Assembly: GCA_029203125.1 (NCBI GenBank)
Contig: CP119317.1
Location: forward strand, 1,488,001-1,552,000
DNA from: Candidatus Cohnella colombiensis
GTDB lineage: Bacteria > Bacillota > Bacilli > Paenibacillales > Paenibacillaceae
Direction: 5' to 3'
Length of the DNA stretch: 64,000 nt
A program made the position numbers and the translations under genes. Of the stretch, positions 8,245 through 14,818 are shown piece after piece (position 1 is the stretch's first letter; each line of letters starts with the position of its first letter). Under the pieces are notes generated by a model. It was not told the DNA's origin. It did no database searches and worked only from the letters and a program-made list of their open reading frames with translations.

Positions 8245-9408
8245 ATGAATCGACGCTTGAAAATTGGCATTACGTGCTATCCATCACTGGGAGGATCGGG
8301 TGTGGTGGCAACGGAATTAGGAAAGCTACTTGCAGAAAAAGGGCACGAAATTCATTTTATTACGCATAGCATTCCATTCCGATTGGGTAATTTTCAACGA
8401 AACATTTATTATCACGAAGTTGAAGTATCAGATTATTATGTATTCCGCTACCCACCCTACGACCTTTCGCTTGCGAGCAAAATGAATCAAGTTGCAAAGC
8501 TCCAACAACTCGATGTGCTCCATGTTCATTACGCGGTTCCTCATGCGATTTGCGCTTATTTGGCCAAACAGATGTCTGGCAATGATCTGAAAGTGGTGAC
8601 AACGCTTCATGGTACGGACATCACGGTGCTCGCGCAGGATGAATCACTGAAAGATATTATTCGTCTAGGTATTCGGGAGAGCGATGCTGTAACTGCAGTA
8701 AGTCGCGACTTAATTAAGGAAACGCGCGATCTGCTTGATATTCAAGAGCCGATCGATTTGACTTATAATTTTGTCGATAAAAGAGTGTATTATCCTCGCA
8801 ACTGCTCGGATTTAAGAAGAGATTATGCGGAAAATGGCGAGAAGATTTTGATGCACATTTCAAATTTTCGACCTGTGAAGCGGACTTGTGATGTGGTAGA
8901 CATATTTGCAAAGGTAAGTGAAAAGCTGCCTGCGAAGCTTCTTCTTGTCGGAGAGGGCCCAGATTTGCCCAAGATCCAATCGAAGATTGTAGCGTTAGGA
9001 CTGGAAGATCGTGTACGCTTTCTAGGGAAACAGGACGATGTGGCTCACGTAATCTCGATTGCAGATTTGATGTTGTTGCCTTCGGAAAAGGAAAGCTTTG
9101 GGCTAGTTGCACTAGAAGCGATGGCTTGTGGTGTGCCAACAATCGGTTCGGTAGCGGGAGGTATTCCCGAGCTTGTTGAGCATGGTGTAACGGGGTATTT
9201 ATCAGAGATCGGAGATACTGCATCGATGGCGGACAATGCCATACGGCTACTTACAGATGAACAACTATATGCAAGTTTCCGTGAAGCGGGTTTGCATAGG
9301 GCGCATCAAAATTTCGGTGAAGAAAGGATAGCACGCCAATATGAGGAAATCTATTATCGCGTATTAGGTTTGCCCATTGAACATCCTGAATTAGCTTGCA
9401 GGGTATAA
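8245..9408 (+). CDS. bshA: N-acetyl-alpha-D-glucosaminyl L-malate synthase BshA
   Basis: GT4-family glycosyltransferase that joins GlcNAc from UDP-GlcNAc to L-malate, the first step of bacillithiol synthesis. The 387-residue protein shows the N-terminal GGSGVVATELG loop, HVHYAVPHA, the C-terminal donor domain with LLLVGEGPD, and the nucleotide-binding ESFGLVALEAMACG followed by GGIPELV. The ATG at 8245 is chosen because GGAGGG (8234-8239) lies at ideal distance; the TTG at 8224 has nothing behind it. Confidence 0.95.
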   Translation: MNRRLKIGITCYPSLGGSGVVATELGKLLAEKGHEIHFITHSIPFRLGNFQRNIYYHEVEVSDYYVFRYPPYDLSLASKMNQVAKLQQLDVLHVHYAVPHAICAYLAKQMSGNDLKVVTTLHGTDITVLAQDESLKDIIRLGIRESDAVTAVSRDLIKETRDLLDIQEPIDLTYNFVDKRVYYPRNCSDLRRDYAENGEKILMHISNFRPVKRTCDVVDIFAKVSEKLPAKLLLVGEGPDLPKIQSKIVALGLEDRVRFLGKQDDVAHVISIADLMLLPSEKESFGLVALEAMACGVPTIGSVAGGIPELVEHGVTGYLSEIGDTASMADNAIRLLTDEQLYASFREAGLHRAHQNFGEERIARQYEEIYYRVLGLPIEHPELACRV

Positions 9409-9412
9409 AGCG

Positions 9413-10642
9413 ATGATGAGAGAGCGCGATGAGCGATTATGGAATGCAGGCTTGCATGTCGTCGGAGAGCTTGTGAATGATGGACATGAGGCATACCTTG
9501 TTGGAGGCTGTGTACGTGATCGGATGTTAGGCAGACCGCTTCACGATATAGATATTACGACCTCGGCATTGCCGGAACAAGTCATGAAATTGTTCTCTCG
9601 AACGATTCCTACAGGGCTGCAGCATGGCACAGTTACTGTATTGGAGGGAGGACTTGTATTTGAGGTCACGACCTTCCGACAAGAATTTGGATATTCAGAT
9701 GCCAGAAGACCAGATGAGGTTGCATTCGTACTCGATGTTCGTGAGGATCTTGCAAGGCGGGACTTCACATTCAATGCGATGGCGGTCGGATTAGATCATG
9801 AGGTGATCGACCCGTTTGGCGGGCGTAATGATCTTCAAGCACGTATCGTTCGTTGTGTGGGTCATGCGAATGAGCGGTTTAGCGAAGATGCGCTTAGAAT
9901 TCTACGTGCAATTCGCTTTGGCGCAGAATTAGGGTTCGAATTAGCAGCTGAGGTGTGGGAAGGTATCACGCTCCAACGCCAACGCTTGTCACAGGTTGCG
10001 ATGGAGCGGGTTGGGACGGAATGGGACAAGATGATGTCCGGTGCTAACCCTGAGCTTGCTTATCATTGGCTGCAACAAAGTGGATTGCTCGCGCATTTAA
10101 AGGAACAATTGCCACAGCAATTGGTTGATTATCAAATGAGTGATAGGGCTATAACCCACAAAATAACTTCGATTGTTGACGTTGATTTGCGATGGGCTGC
10201 ATTATTGACGTCTGCAGGCTTATCCGTAGAGCAAAGTTTGCAGTTTGGGAGATCGTTGCGATTTAGCAGTCGTCGTGGACAACGGATCGCCAGTGTGGTT
10301 GGATTTAGTCAAATGCTTCAATTTGATGCTAATCATGAACGGTGTACCTTTGCTCGTGAGCACTGGATAGACGCAGTGCTGGCGTATGGGATTTCAACCG
10401 CTGAAGACTGGCATAAAATCTATAGAACAGAAACAAGTACAGAGTACGAGTGGCTTGCTTCGATACCTATTACAGTAGTATCTCAGTTAGCGATTAAAGG
10501 TAATGAGCTATCGAAACAATTGAATAAGCCCCCAGGCCCATGGATAGCTCAGATACTCCAGCATTTACTAGCTGAAGTCGCACATGGTCGGCTCGCGAAT
10601 GAACGTGATGCATTATTACGTATCGCATCTACATGGGATTAA
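9413..10642 (+). CDS. cca: CCA tRNA nucleotidyltransferase
   Basis: Class II nucleotidyltransferase that adds or repairs the 3'-terminal CCA of tRNAs using CTP and ATP. Visible motifs are YLVGGCVRD, the metal-binding DID pair in HDIDITTS, the ARRDFTFNAMA linker, and the nucleotide-selecting ERFSEDALRILRAIRF stretch. Length is 409 residues against about 397 in B. subtilis. The start lies four bases behind bshA with no strong Shine-Dalgarno, which suggests translational coupling. Confidence 0.95.
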   Translation: MMRERDERLWNAGLHVVGELVNDGHEAYLVGGCVRDRMLGRPLHDIDITTSALPEQVMKLFSRTIPTGLQHGTVTVLEGGLVFEVTTFRQEFGYSDARRPDEVAFVLDVREDLARRDFTFNAMAVGLDHEVIDPFGGRNDLQARIVRCVGHANERFSEDALRILRAIRFGAELGFELAAEVWEGITLQRQRLSQVAMERVGTEWDKMMSGANPELAYHWLQQSGLLAHLKEQLPQQLVDYQMSDRAITHKITSIVDVDLRWAALLTSAGLSVEQSLQFGRSLRFSSRRGQRIASVVGFSQMLQFDANHERCTFAREHWIDAVLAYGISTAEDWHKIYRTETSTEYEWLASIPITVVSQLAIKGNELSKQLNKPPGPWIAQILQHLLAEVAHGRLANERDALLRIASTWD

Positions 10643-10643
10643 A

Positions 10644-10664
10644 CTGAGCGAGAGGGATATTGCG
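10644..10664 (+). repeat. Dispersed CTGAGCGAG motif, copy 1 (between cca and birA)
   Basis: CTGAGCGAGAGGGATATTGCG lies just behind the cca stop codon, in the 52-base gap before birA. It matches the dispersed consensus CTGAGCGAGNGGGATATTG with N = A, about 24 kb away from the next copy. It has no internal symmetry and no T-run. Confidence 0.75.
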
Positions 10665-10694
10665 ACAATCCGAATGTGAGAGGGAGGAAGCTCT

Positions 10695-11675
10695 ATGAGT
10701 GAAGTAACATTGCTGAGCCTGTTGGAAGCGGGAGAAGGGCAATACATATCTGGTGAGATGATTAGCAAGCAGTTGAACGTGAGTCGGACAGCGGTATGGA
10801 AGCAAGTTCGTAAATTAGAAGCCGAAGGCTATCAGATTGAGGCAGTTTCACGACTAGGCTACCGCCTAATGGGTAAGCCTTCGCGATTGTCGCTTCACGA
10901 GCTACTACCTAAGCTAAATACGAAAAAGTTTGGTAGAAATTTGCGACTAATTGATGTGACTCCGTCGACACAAGACGAAGTGAAAAAATTAGCAGAGCAA
11001 GGCTCGCCTGAAGGAACGCTCGTTATTGCTGAGCAACAAACGAGCGGTCGCGGACGAATGGGCCGTGCCTGGGTTTCACCTGCGGGAAAAGGCATCTGGA
11101 TGAGCCTGCTTCTTCGGCCACCGGTTCCTGTGCACCAAACGCCTCAACTGACATTGCTAGCAGCTGTAGCTTTAAGTCGTGCGATTTCGAAGCTAACCTC
11201 GCTCGACATTGGCATTAAGTGGCCTAATGATCTGCTTGTTGATGGACGGAAGATTAGCGGTATATTGTTAGAGACGGCCGCTGAAGACGAGCGATTAAAA
11301 TATATCGTAGTCGGAATGGGGATTTCAGTAAATCTTGATAAAGCGGATTTCAAAGAAGAATTGCACTCAAAGGCAATCTCACTTAAGATGCTTACTGGAC
11401 AAACCATAAGTCGAACAGAATTAATCGTCTCTATCATGGAAAATTTCGAGCAACTTTACGAGTTATACTTAGAGCAAGGCTTTGCACCTATTCGAGCGTT
11501 ATGGGAAGCTCACTCGATTACTCTAAATCAACATACAACCCTATACACCCCCCAAGGTTTAATTAGTGGAATTCCTCGAAGCTTGGATAATTTAGGGGGA
11601 CTATCGATTGAGTTAGAGGATGGTTCATTTCGGACGATCTATTCTGGGGAGATTGGTATGTCCCCGCTCCAATGA
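10695..11675 (+). CDS. birA: Biotin-[acetyl-CoA-carboxylase] ligase / biotin operon repressor
   Basis: Bifunctional BirA: an N-terminal winged helix (residues 1-60, with the LNVSRTAVWKQVRKLEAEGY recognition region) and a biotin protein ligase domain carrying GRGRMGRAW (biotinyl-AMP loop) and KWPNDLL. It attaches biotin to carboxylase carrier proteins and probably represses biotin genes, since the DNA-binding domain is intact. GAGGGAGG precedes the ATG. No biotin gene is in the window; cca-birA adjacency is the usual Bacillales order. Confidence 0.94.
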   Translation: MSEVTLLSLLEAGEGQYISGEMISKQLNVSRTAVWKQVRKLEAEGYQIEAVSRLGYRLMGKPSRLSLHELLPKLNTKKFGRNLRLIDVTPSTQDEVKKLAEQGSPEGTLVIAEQQTSGRGRMGRAWVSPAGKGIWMSLLLRPPVPVHQTPQLTLLAAVALSRAISKLTSLDIGIKWPNDLLVDGRKISGILLETAAEDERLKYIVVGMGISVNLDKADFKEELHSKAISLKMLTGQTISRTELIVSIMENFEQLYELYLEQGFAPIRALWEAHSITLNQHTTLYTPQGLISGIPRSLDNLGGLSIELEDGSFRTIYSGEIGMSPLQ

Positions 11676-11683
11676 AACCCGCA

Positions 11684-11712
11684 TAGACGATTTGTCATTC
11701 ATCTGTTATAAT
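11684..11712 (+). promoter_or_regulatory. Predicted promoter of the panBCD operon
   Basis: TAGACG (11684-11689), a 17-base spacer, and a perfect TATAAT (11707-11712) with an extended -10 TG at 11704-11705. Transcription starting near 11719 would give a leader of about 220 bases before panB. TTGTCA at 11692 is too close to the -10 to be the -35. Confidence 0.7.
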
Positions 11713-11808
11713 TTTGGTGCGAGGCGGTATCTTATTATCAATGAACCGCACTTGTTGCATCAATGCTGGATTTGAATTGAACTACCGTCAAATGAATCGC
11801 GGCGGATT

Positions 11809-11836
11809 CTGCTCTGAGCCGAAAGGACCGAGACAG
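11809..11836 (+). ncRNA. Candidate pan RNA motif in the panB leader
   Basis: The hairpin pairs 11809-11811 with 11834-11836, 11812-11814 with 11830-11832, G11816 with C11829, G11818 with C11828, and 11819-11820 with 11825-11826, closed by a GAAA loop. A11827 and A11833 are left bulged on the 3' side. A stem-loop with two conserved bulged adenines upstream of panB is the published description of the pan motif, a putative cis-regulator of pantothenate genes in Firmicutes. Assignment is from the hand-folded structure and position only. I did not find a clear second tandem copy. Confidence 0.6.
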
Positions 11837-11867
11837 AAGGACGTGAATGACGTTCTATGTTGAATGG

Positions 11868-11904
11868 AACCTTTTTGCTATTGGGCAAATAGGTTTTTTT
11901 TATT
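11868..11904 (+). terminator. Leader terminator upstream of panB
   Basis: AACCTTTTTGC (11868-11878) pairs with GCAAATAGGTT (11885-11895) with one mismatch across a six-base loop, followed by a long T-tract interrupted by a single A (11894-11905). It lies between the panBCD promoter and the panB ribosome binding site, so it would act as an attenuator, plausibly controlled by the pan-type hairpin 30 bases upstream. Confidence 0.7.
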
Positions 11905-11937
11905 TTCCATAATCGTCCCAATAAGGAGGGTACACCC

Positions 11938-12798
11938 ATGAACAAAATTTTGACCCTACCTCGCTTGAAAGCGATGAAAAGCCAAAGTAAACCGATTGCT
12001 ATGTTAACTGCATATGATTATCCCTCAGCAATGTTAGCTGAAGAAGCAGAAGTGGACATCATTCTTGTCGGTGATTCGTTAGGCAATGTCGTATTAGGTT
12101 ATCAAACAACCATTCCAGTAACATTAGAAGATATGATTTATCATACACGCGCAGTCGTTCGCGGAGCACCGAATACAATGGTCGTTGTTGACATGCCGTT
12201 TGCAACTTATCGACTTGGACCTGAGGCTACGCTCCGCAACGCAGCTAGACTTATGCAGGAAGGCGGAGCTCATGCAGTGAAGCTCGAAGGCGGTGCAGAG
12301 CTTGCTGATGAGATTCGAACTTTGACCGCTGCGGGTATTCCTGTGATCGGGCATTTAGGATTGACACCGCAATCTGTTCATCAGATTGGTGGATATAAAG
12401 TTCAAGGTAAGAGTAGCCTTGAAGCTGAGAAGCTGTTATCAGATGCGAAAGCATTAGAACAAGCCGGTGCCTTTGGTGTCGTGCTTGAGCTCGTCACTGA
12501 AGAGCTTGCTACTGTAGTCACGCGATCGTTGGAAATTTCTACAATTGGAATAGGTGCTGGTCGTGGGTGCGACGGACAAGTACTTGTGTACCATGATCTA
12601 TTACGTTATGGCTCTGGTGTTCGTGATAAGCGTTTTGTTAAGAGCTACGCCAATATTGGAGACACGATTCGCACAGCTATTTCCGAGTATGTTCAAGAAG
12701 TAAAAGCACAACATTTTCCAACAGATAAGCATGTGTTCTCCGCAGAACAACCTACAACGACGACTGCGGCGCTTTATGGAGGAGATACTAAGCAATGA
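11938..12798 (+). CDS. panB: 3-methyl-2-oxobutanoate hydroxymethyltransferase
   Basis: First step of pantothenate synthesis: transfers a hydroxymethyl group from methylene-tetrahydrofolate to ketoisovalerate, giving ketopantoate. The 286-residue TIM-barrel protein contains VGDSLGNVVLGYQTTIPVTLEDM, the VVDMPFATY metal-site region, VKLEGG, and IGIGAGRGCDGQVLV. AAGGAGGG (11921-11928) precedes the ATG. It overlaps panC by four bases. The leader carries a candidate pan RNA motif and a terminator, so expression is probably attenuated. Confidence 0.96.
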   Translation: MNKILTLPRLKAMKSQSKPIAMLTAYDYPSAMLAEEAEVDIILVGDSLGNVVLGYQTTIPVTLEDMIYHTRAVVRGAPNTMVVVDMPFATYRLGPEATLRNAARLMQEGGAHAVKLEGGAELADEIRTLTAAGIPVIGHLGLTPQSVHQIGGYKVQGKSSLEAEKLLSDAKALEQAGAFGVVLELVTEELATVVTRSLEISTIGIGAGRGCDGQVLVYHDLLRYGSGVRDKRFVKSYANIGDTIRTAISEYVQEVKAQHFPTDKHVFSAEQPTTTTAALYGGDTKQ

Positions 12799-13682
12799 CA
12801 GTACAAATCATCCGTACGATTAAAGAACTGAGACTTGCAATTGCTGCATATCGAGCAGATAATGCTAAAACTACAGTAGGATATGTACCGACAATGGGCT
12901 ATTTGCATGAAGGACATGCTAGTTTGCTCCGTCAATCGAAAAGTGAAAACAGCGTAACGATACTAAGTATTTTTGTTAATCCACTTCAGTTCGGGCCACA
13001 AGAGGATCTTGACAAATATCCGCGAGATGAACAGCGCGATACTTCAATTGCTGAGCAAGCGGGTGTTGATATTGTATTCATGCCATCTGTTCAAGAAATG
13101 TATCCGAGCAGTATGCTAACCAATATTTCAGTTGCGGAGGTAACTGCAGGATTATGTGGCTTTAGTCGACCAGGACACTTTGATGGTGTTGCAACGGTTA
13201 TCGCGAAGCTATTTAATATCATCCGTCCAGATCGAGCGTATTTCGGATTAAAGGATGCGCAGCAAGTTGCAGTCGTTACCCAGATGGTTCATGATTTGAA
13301 TATCCCAGTTGAGATTGTTCCTTGCCCGATCGTTCGTGAGGTAGATGGATTAGCGCTTAGTTCCCGCAATGTATATTTACAGGAACAGGAACGTCAACAG
13401 GCACTTATTTTAAATCAATCGTTAATGCAGGTTTCATCCTATATTCAAGCTGGCTTAACAACGGAACAATTAATTGACAAGCTAAAAGAATCGATCGGAC
13501 AGAAGCCATTGGCGAATATCGATTACGTGGAGATTGTTGCTTATCCTTCCATGACGATGATCGATCCCAAACAGATCCTTAAGGGGCAGAATAGTTCGAT
13601 CTTAGTCGCCGTAGCAGTAAAATTCGGCAAAACGAGGTTGATTGACAACGTGCTGGTTAATTTTTCAGAGGCAGGTGAATAA
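12795..13682 (+). CDS. panC: Pantothenate synthetase (pantoate-beta-alanine ligase)
   Basis: ATP-dependent ligase joining pantoate to beta-alanine. The adenylate-forming fold is marked by PTMGYLHEGHASLL (HIGH-like HEGH), FVNPLQFGPQEDLDKYPRD, FDGVATVIAKLFNI, and FGLKDAQQVAVV (KMSKS-like region KDAQQ). Length 295 residues is close to the B. subtilis enzyme. The start overlaps the panB stop as ATGA, and panD begins one base after its stop. Confidence 0.96.
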   Translation: MTVQIIRTIKELRLAIAAYRADNAKTTVGYVPTMGYLHEGHASLLRQSKSENSVTILSIFVNPLQFGPQEDLDKYPRDEQRDTSIAEQAGVDIVFMPSVQEMYPSSMLTNISVAEVTAGLCGFSRPGHFDGVATVIAKLFNIIRPDRAYFGLKDAQQVAVVTQMVHDLNIPVEIVPCPIVREVDGLALSSRNVYLQEQERQQALILNQSLMQVSSYIQAGLTTEQLIDKLKESIGQKPLANIDYVEIVAYPSMTMIDPKQILKGQNSSILVAVAVKFGKTRLIDNVLVNFSEAGE

Positions 13683-13683
13683 C

Positions 13684-14067
13684 ATGTTTCGTCAAATGAT
13701 GAAGTCCAAGCTACATCGTGGTACGGTAACAGAAGCGAACTTGAATTACGTAGGCAGTGTTACGATCGACCAAGATTTGCTTGAACTGGTCGATATTTTG
13801 CCAGATGAAAAAGTCCAAATTGTAAACAATAACAATGGTGCACGGTTGGAGACATATGCGATTCCAGGTCCAAGAGGTTCAGGTGTAATCTGTTTAAATG
13901 GTGCTGCCGCAAGGCTAGTACAGCCTGGCGACCAAGTCATTATTATTAGCTATGGTTTGATGACAGATGAAGAAGCTCATAACCATCATCCTCGAGTCGC
14001 GATCTTGGATGAACATAATCAAGTTGTCAAATTGTTGGCGGAGGAACCTCATTCGACCGTATTGTAA
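13684..14067 (+). CDS. panD: Aspartate 1-decarboxylase (pyruvoyl enzyme)
   Basis: Makes beta-alanine from aspartate for pantothenate synthesis. The 127-residue proenzyme carries the self-cleavage site YVGS at residues 22-25; Ser25 becomes the pyruvoyl group after cleavage behind Gly24. NGAAARLVQPGDQVIIISYG and VAILDEHNQVV are typical. AGGTGA (13672-13677) gives good spacing to the ATG at 13684. It is the last gene of panBCD; no terminator is evident before the next gene. Confidence 0.96.
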   Translation: MFRQMMKSKLHRGTVTEANLNYVGSVTIDQDLLELVDILPDEKVQIVNNNNGARLETYAIPGPRGSGVICLNGAAARLVQPGDQVIIISYGLMTDEEAHNHHPRVAILDEHNQVVKLLAEEPHSTVL

Positions 14068-14137
14068 CGCGTATGAAACGGCACCCGAAAACGCAGAATG
14101 AGCTATACAGTTCAACTTGCGACATGGGAGGGTGCTC

Positions 14138-14773
14138 ATGATTCAACAATGGTTTGCGACGATGAACGAAATGCTCGATGATCTCATTATTCGCTATCCA
14201 GATGCCACAGGTGAGGAACGTAAACAGCTTGCTGATGAATGGAATGTGCTTAAAACATTAAGTGATGTTATGATTGAATCGTGGCTACAGCTTGAGGATA
14301 AAATGGGCGTGTATCGCGAAATGCAACAGCAACAGAACGTGAATGAGCCCAATGAGCAATTTTGTCATCCGTTCCTGAAAGGCCATGGCTATTTTCGGTT
14401 GCAAATGTTCTCACAGGCTTCACAACATCTGGAAGAGGTCGTTCATAGATATCCCGATTTCATTAGCGCTCGCTTATTTTTGGCCTTATCACAAATGCAT
14501 TTGCAGCAATGGGCTACAGCGCAACACCATCTTCAACTCGTCGTCGCTGTTACAGATGACAACAAGCTTCAGGCAATTGCTTTCAATGCATTAGGTTGTA
14601 TCCAAGCGATATATGCGCGATTAGATTACGCATGCGGATATTTTCGTAAAGCATTGGAATATGAACCTGCGTTCGAGGACGCTCACAGTAATTTAGAGTC
14701 GTGTCAACAGGGAAAGGAACAGCTGGAGCTGCAGTTCTGCAGTACAGAATGGCAGGATATTGTTCCGATCTAA
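14138..14773 (+). CDS. Tetratricopeptide repeat protein
   Basis: Soluble 211-residue protein not recognised beyond TPR-like helix pairs, which run from about residue 77 to 195 (for example FLKGHGYFRLQMFSQASQHLEEV and the YACGYFRKALEYEPAFEDAHSNL region, each quoted here only as landmarks). The N-terminal ~70 residues are helical and acidic without a known motif. GGAGGG (14127-14132) precedes the ATG. Its position between panD and dinG is not part of the B. subtilis order. A scaffold role is only inferred. Confidence 0.75.
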   Translation: MIQQWFATMNEMLDDLIIRYPDATGEERKQLADEWNVLKTLSDVMIESWLQLEDKMGVYREMQQQQNVNEPNEQFCHPFLKGHGYFRLQMFSQASQHLEEVVHRYPDFISARLFLALSQMHLQQWATAQHHLQLVVAVTDDNKLQAIAFNALGCIQAIYARLDYACGYFRKALEYEPAFEDAHSNLESCQQGKEQLELQFCSTEWQDIVPI

Positions 14774-14818
14774 TAAGGTGGACGTTGGCTGCAACACCGA
14801 CTGGAAAGGGAGTCATGA

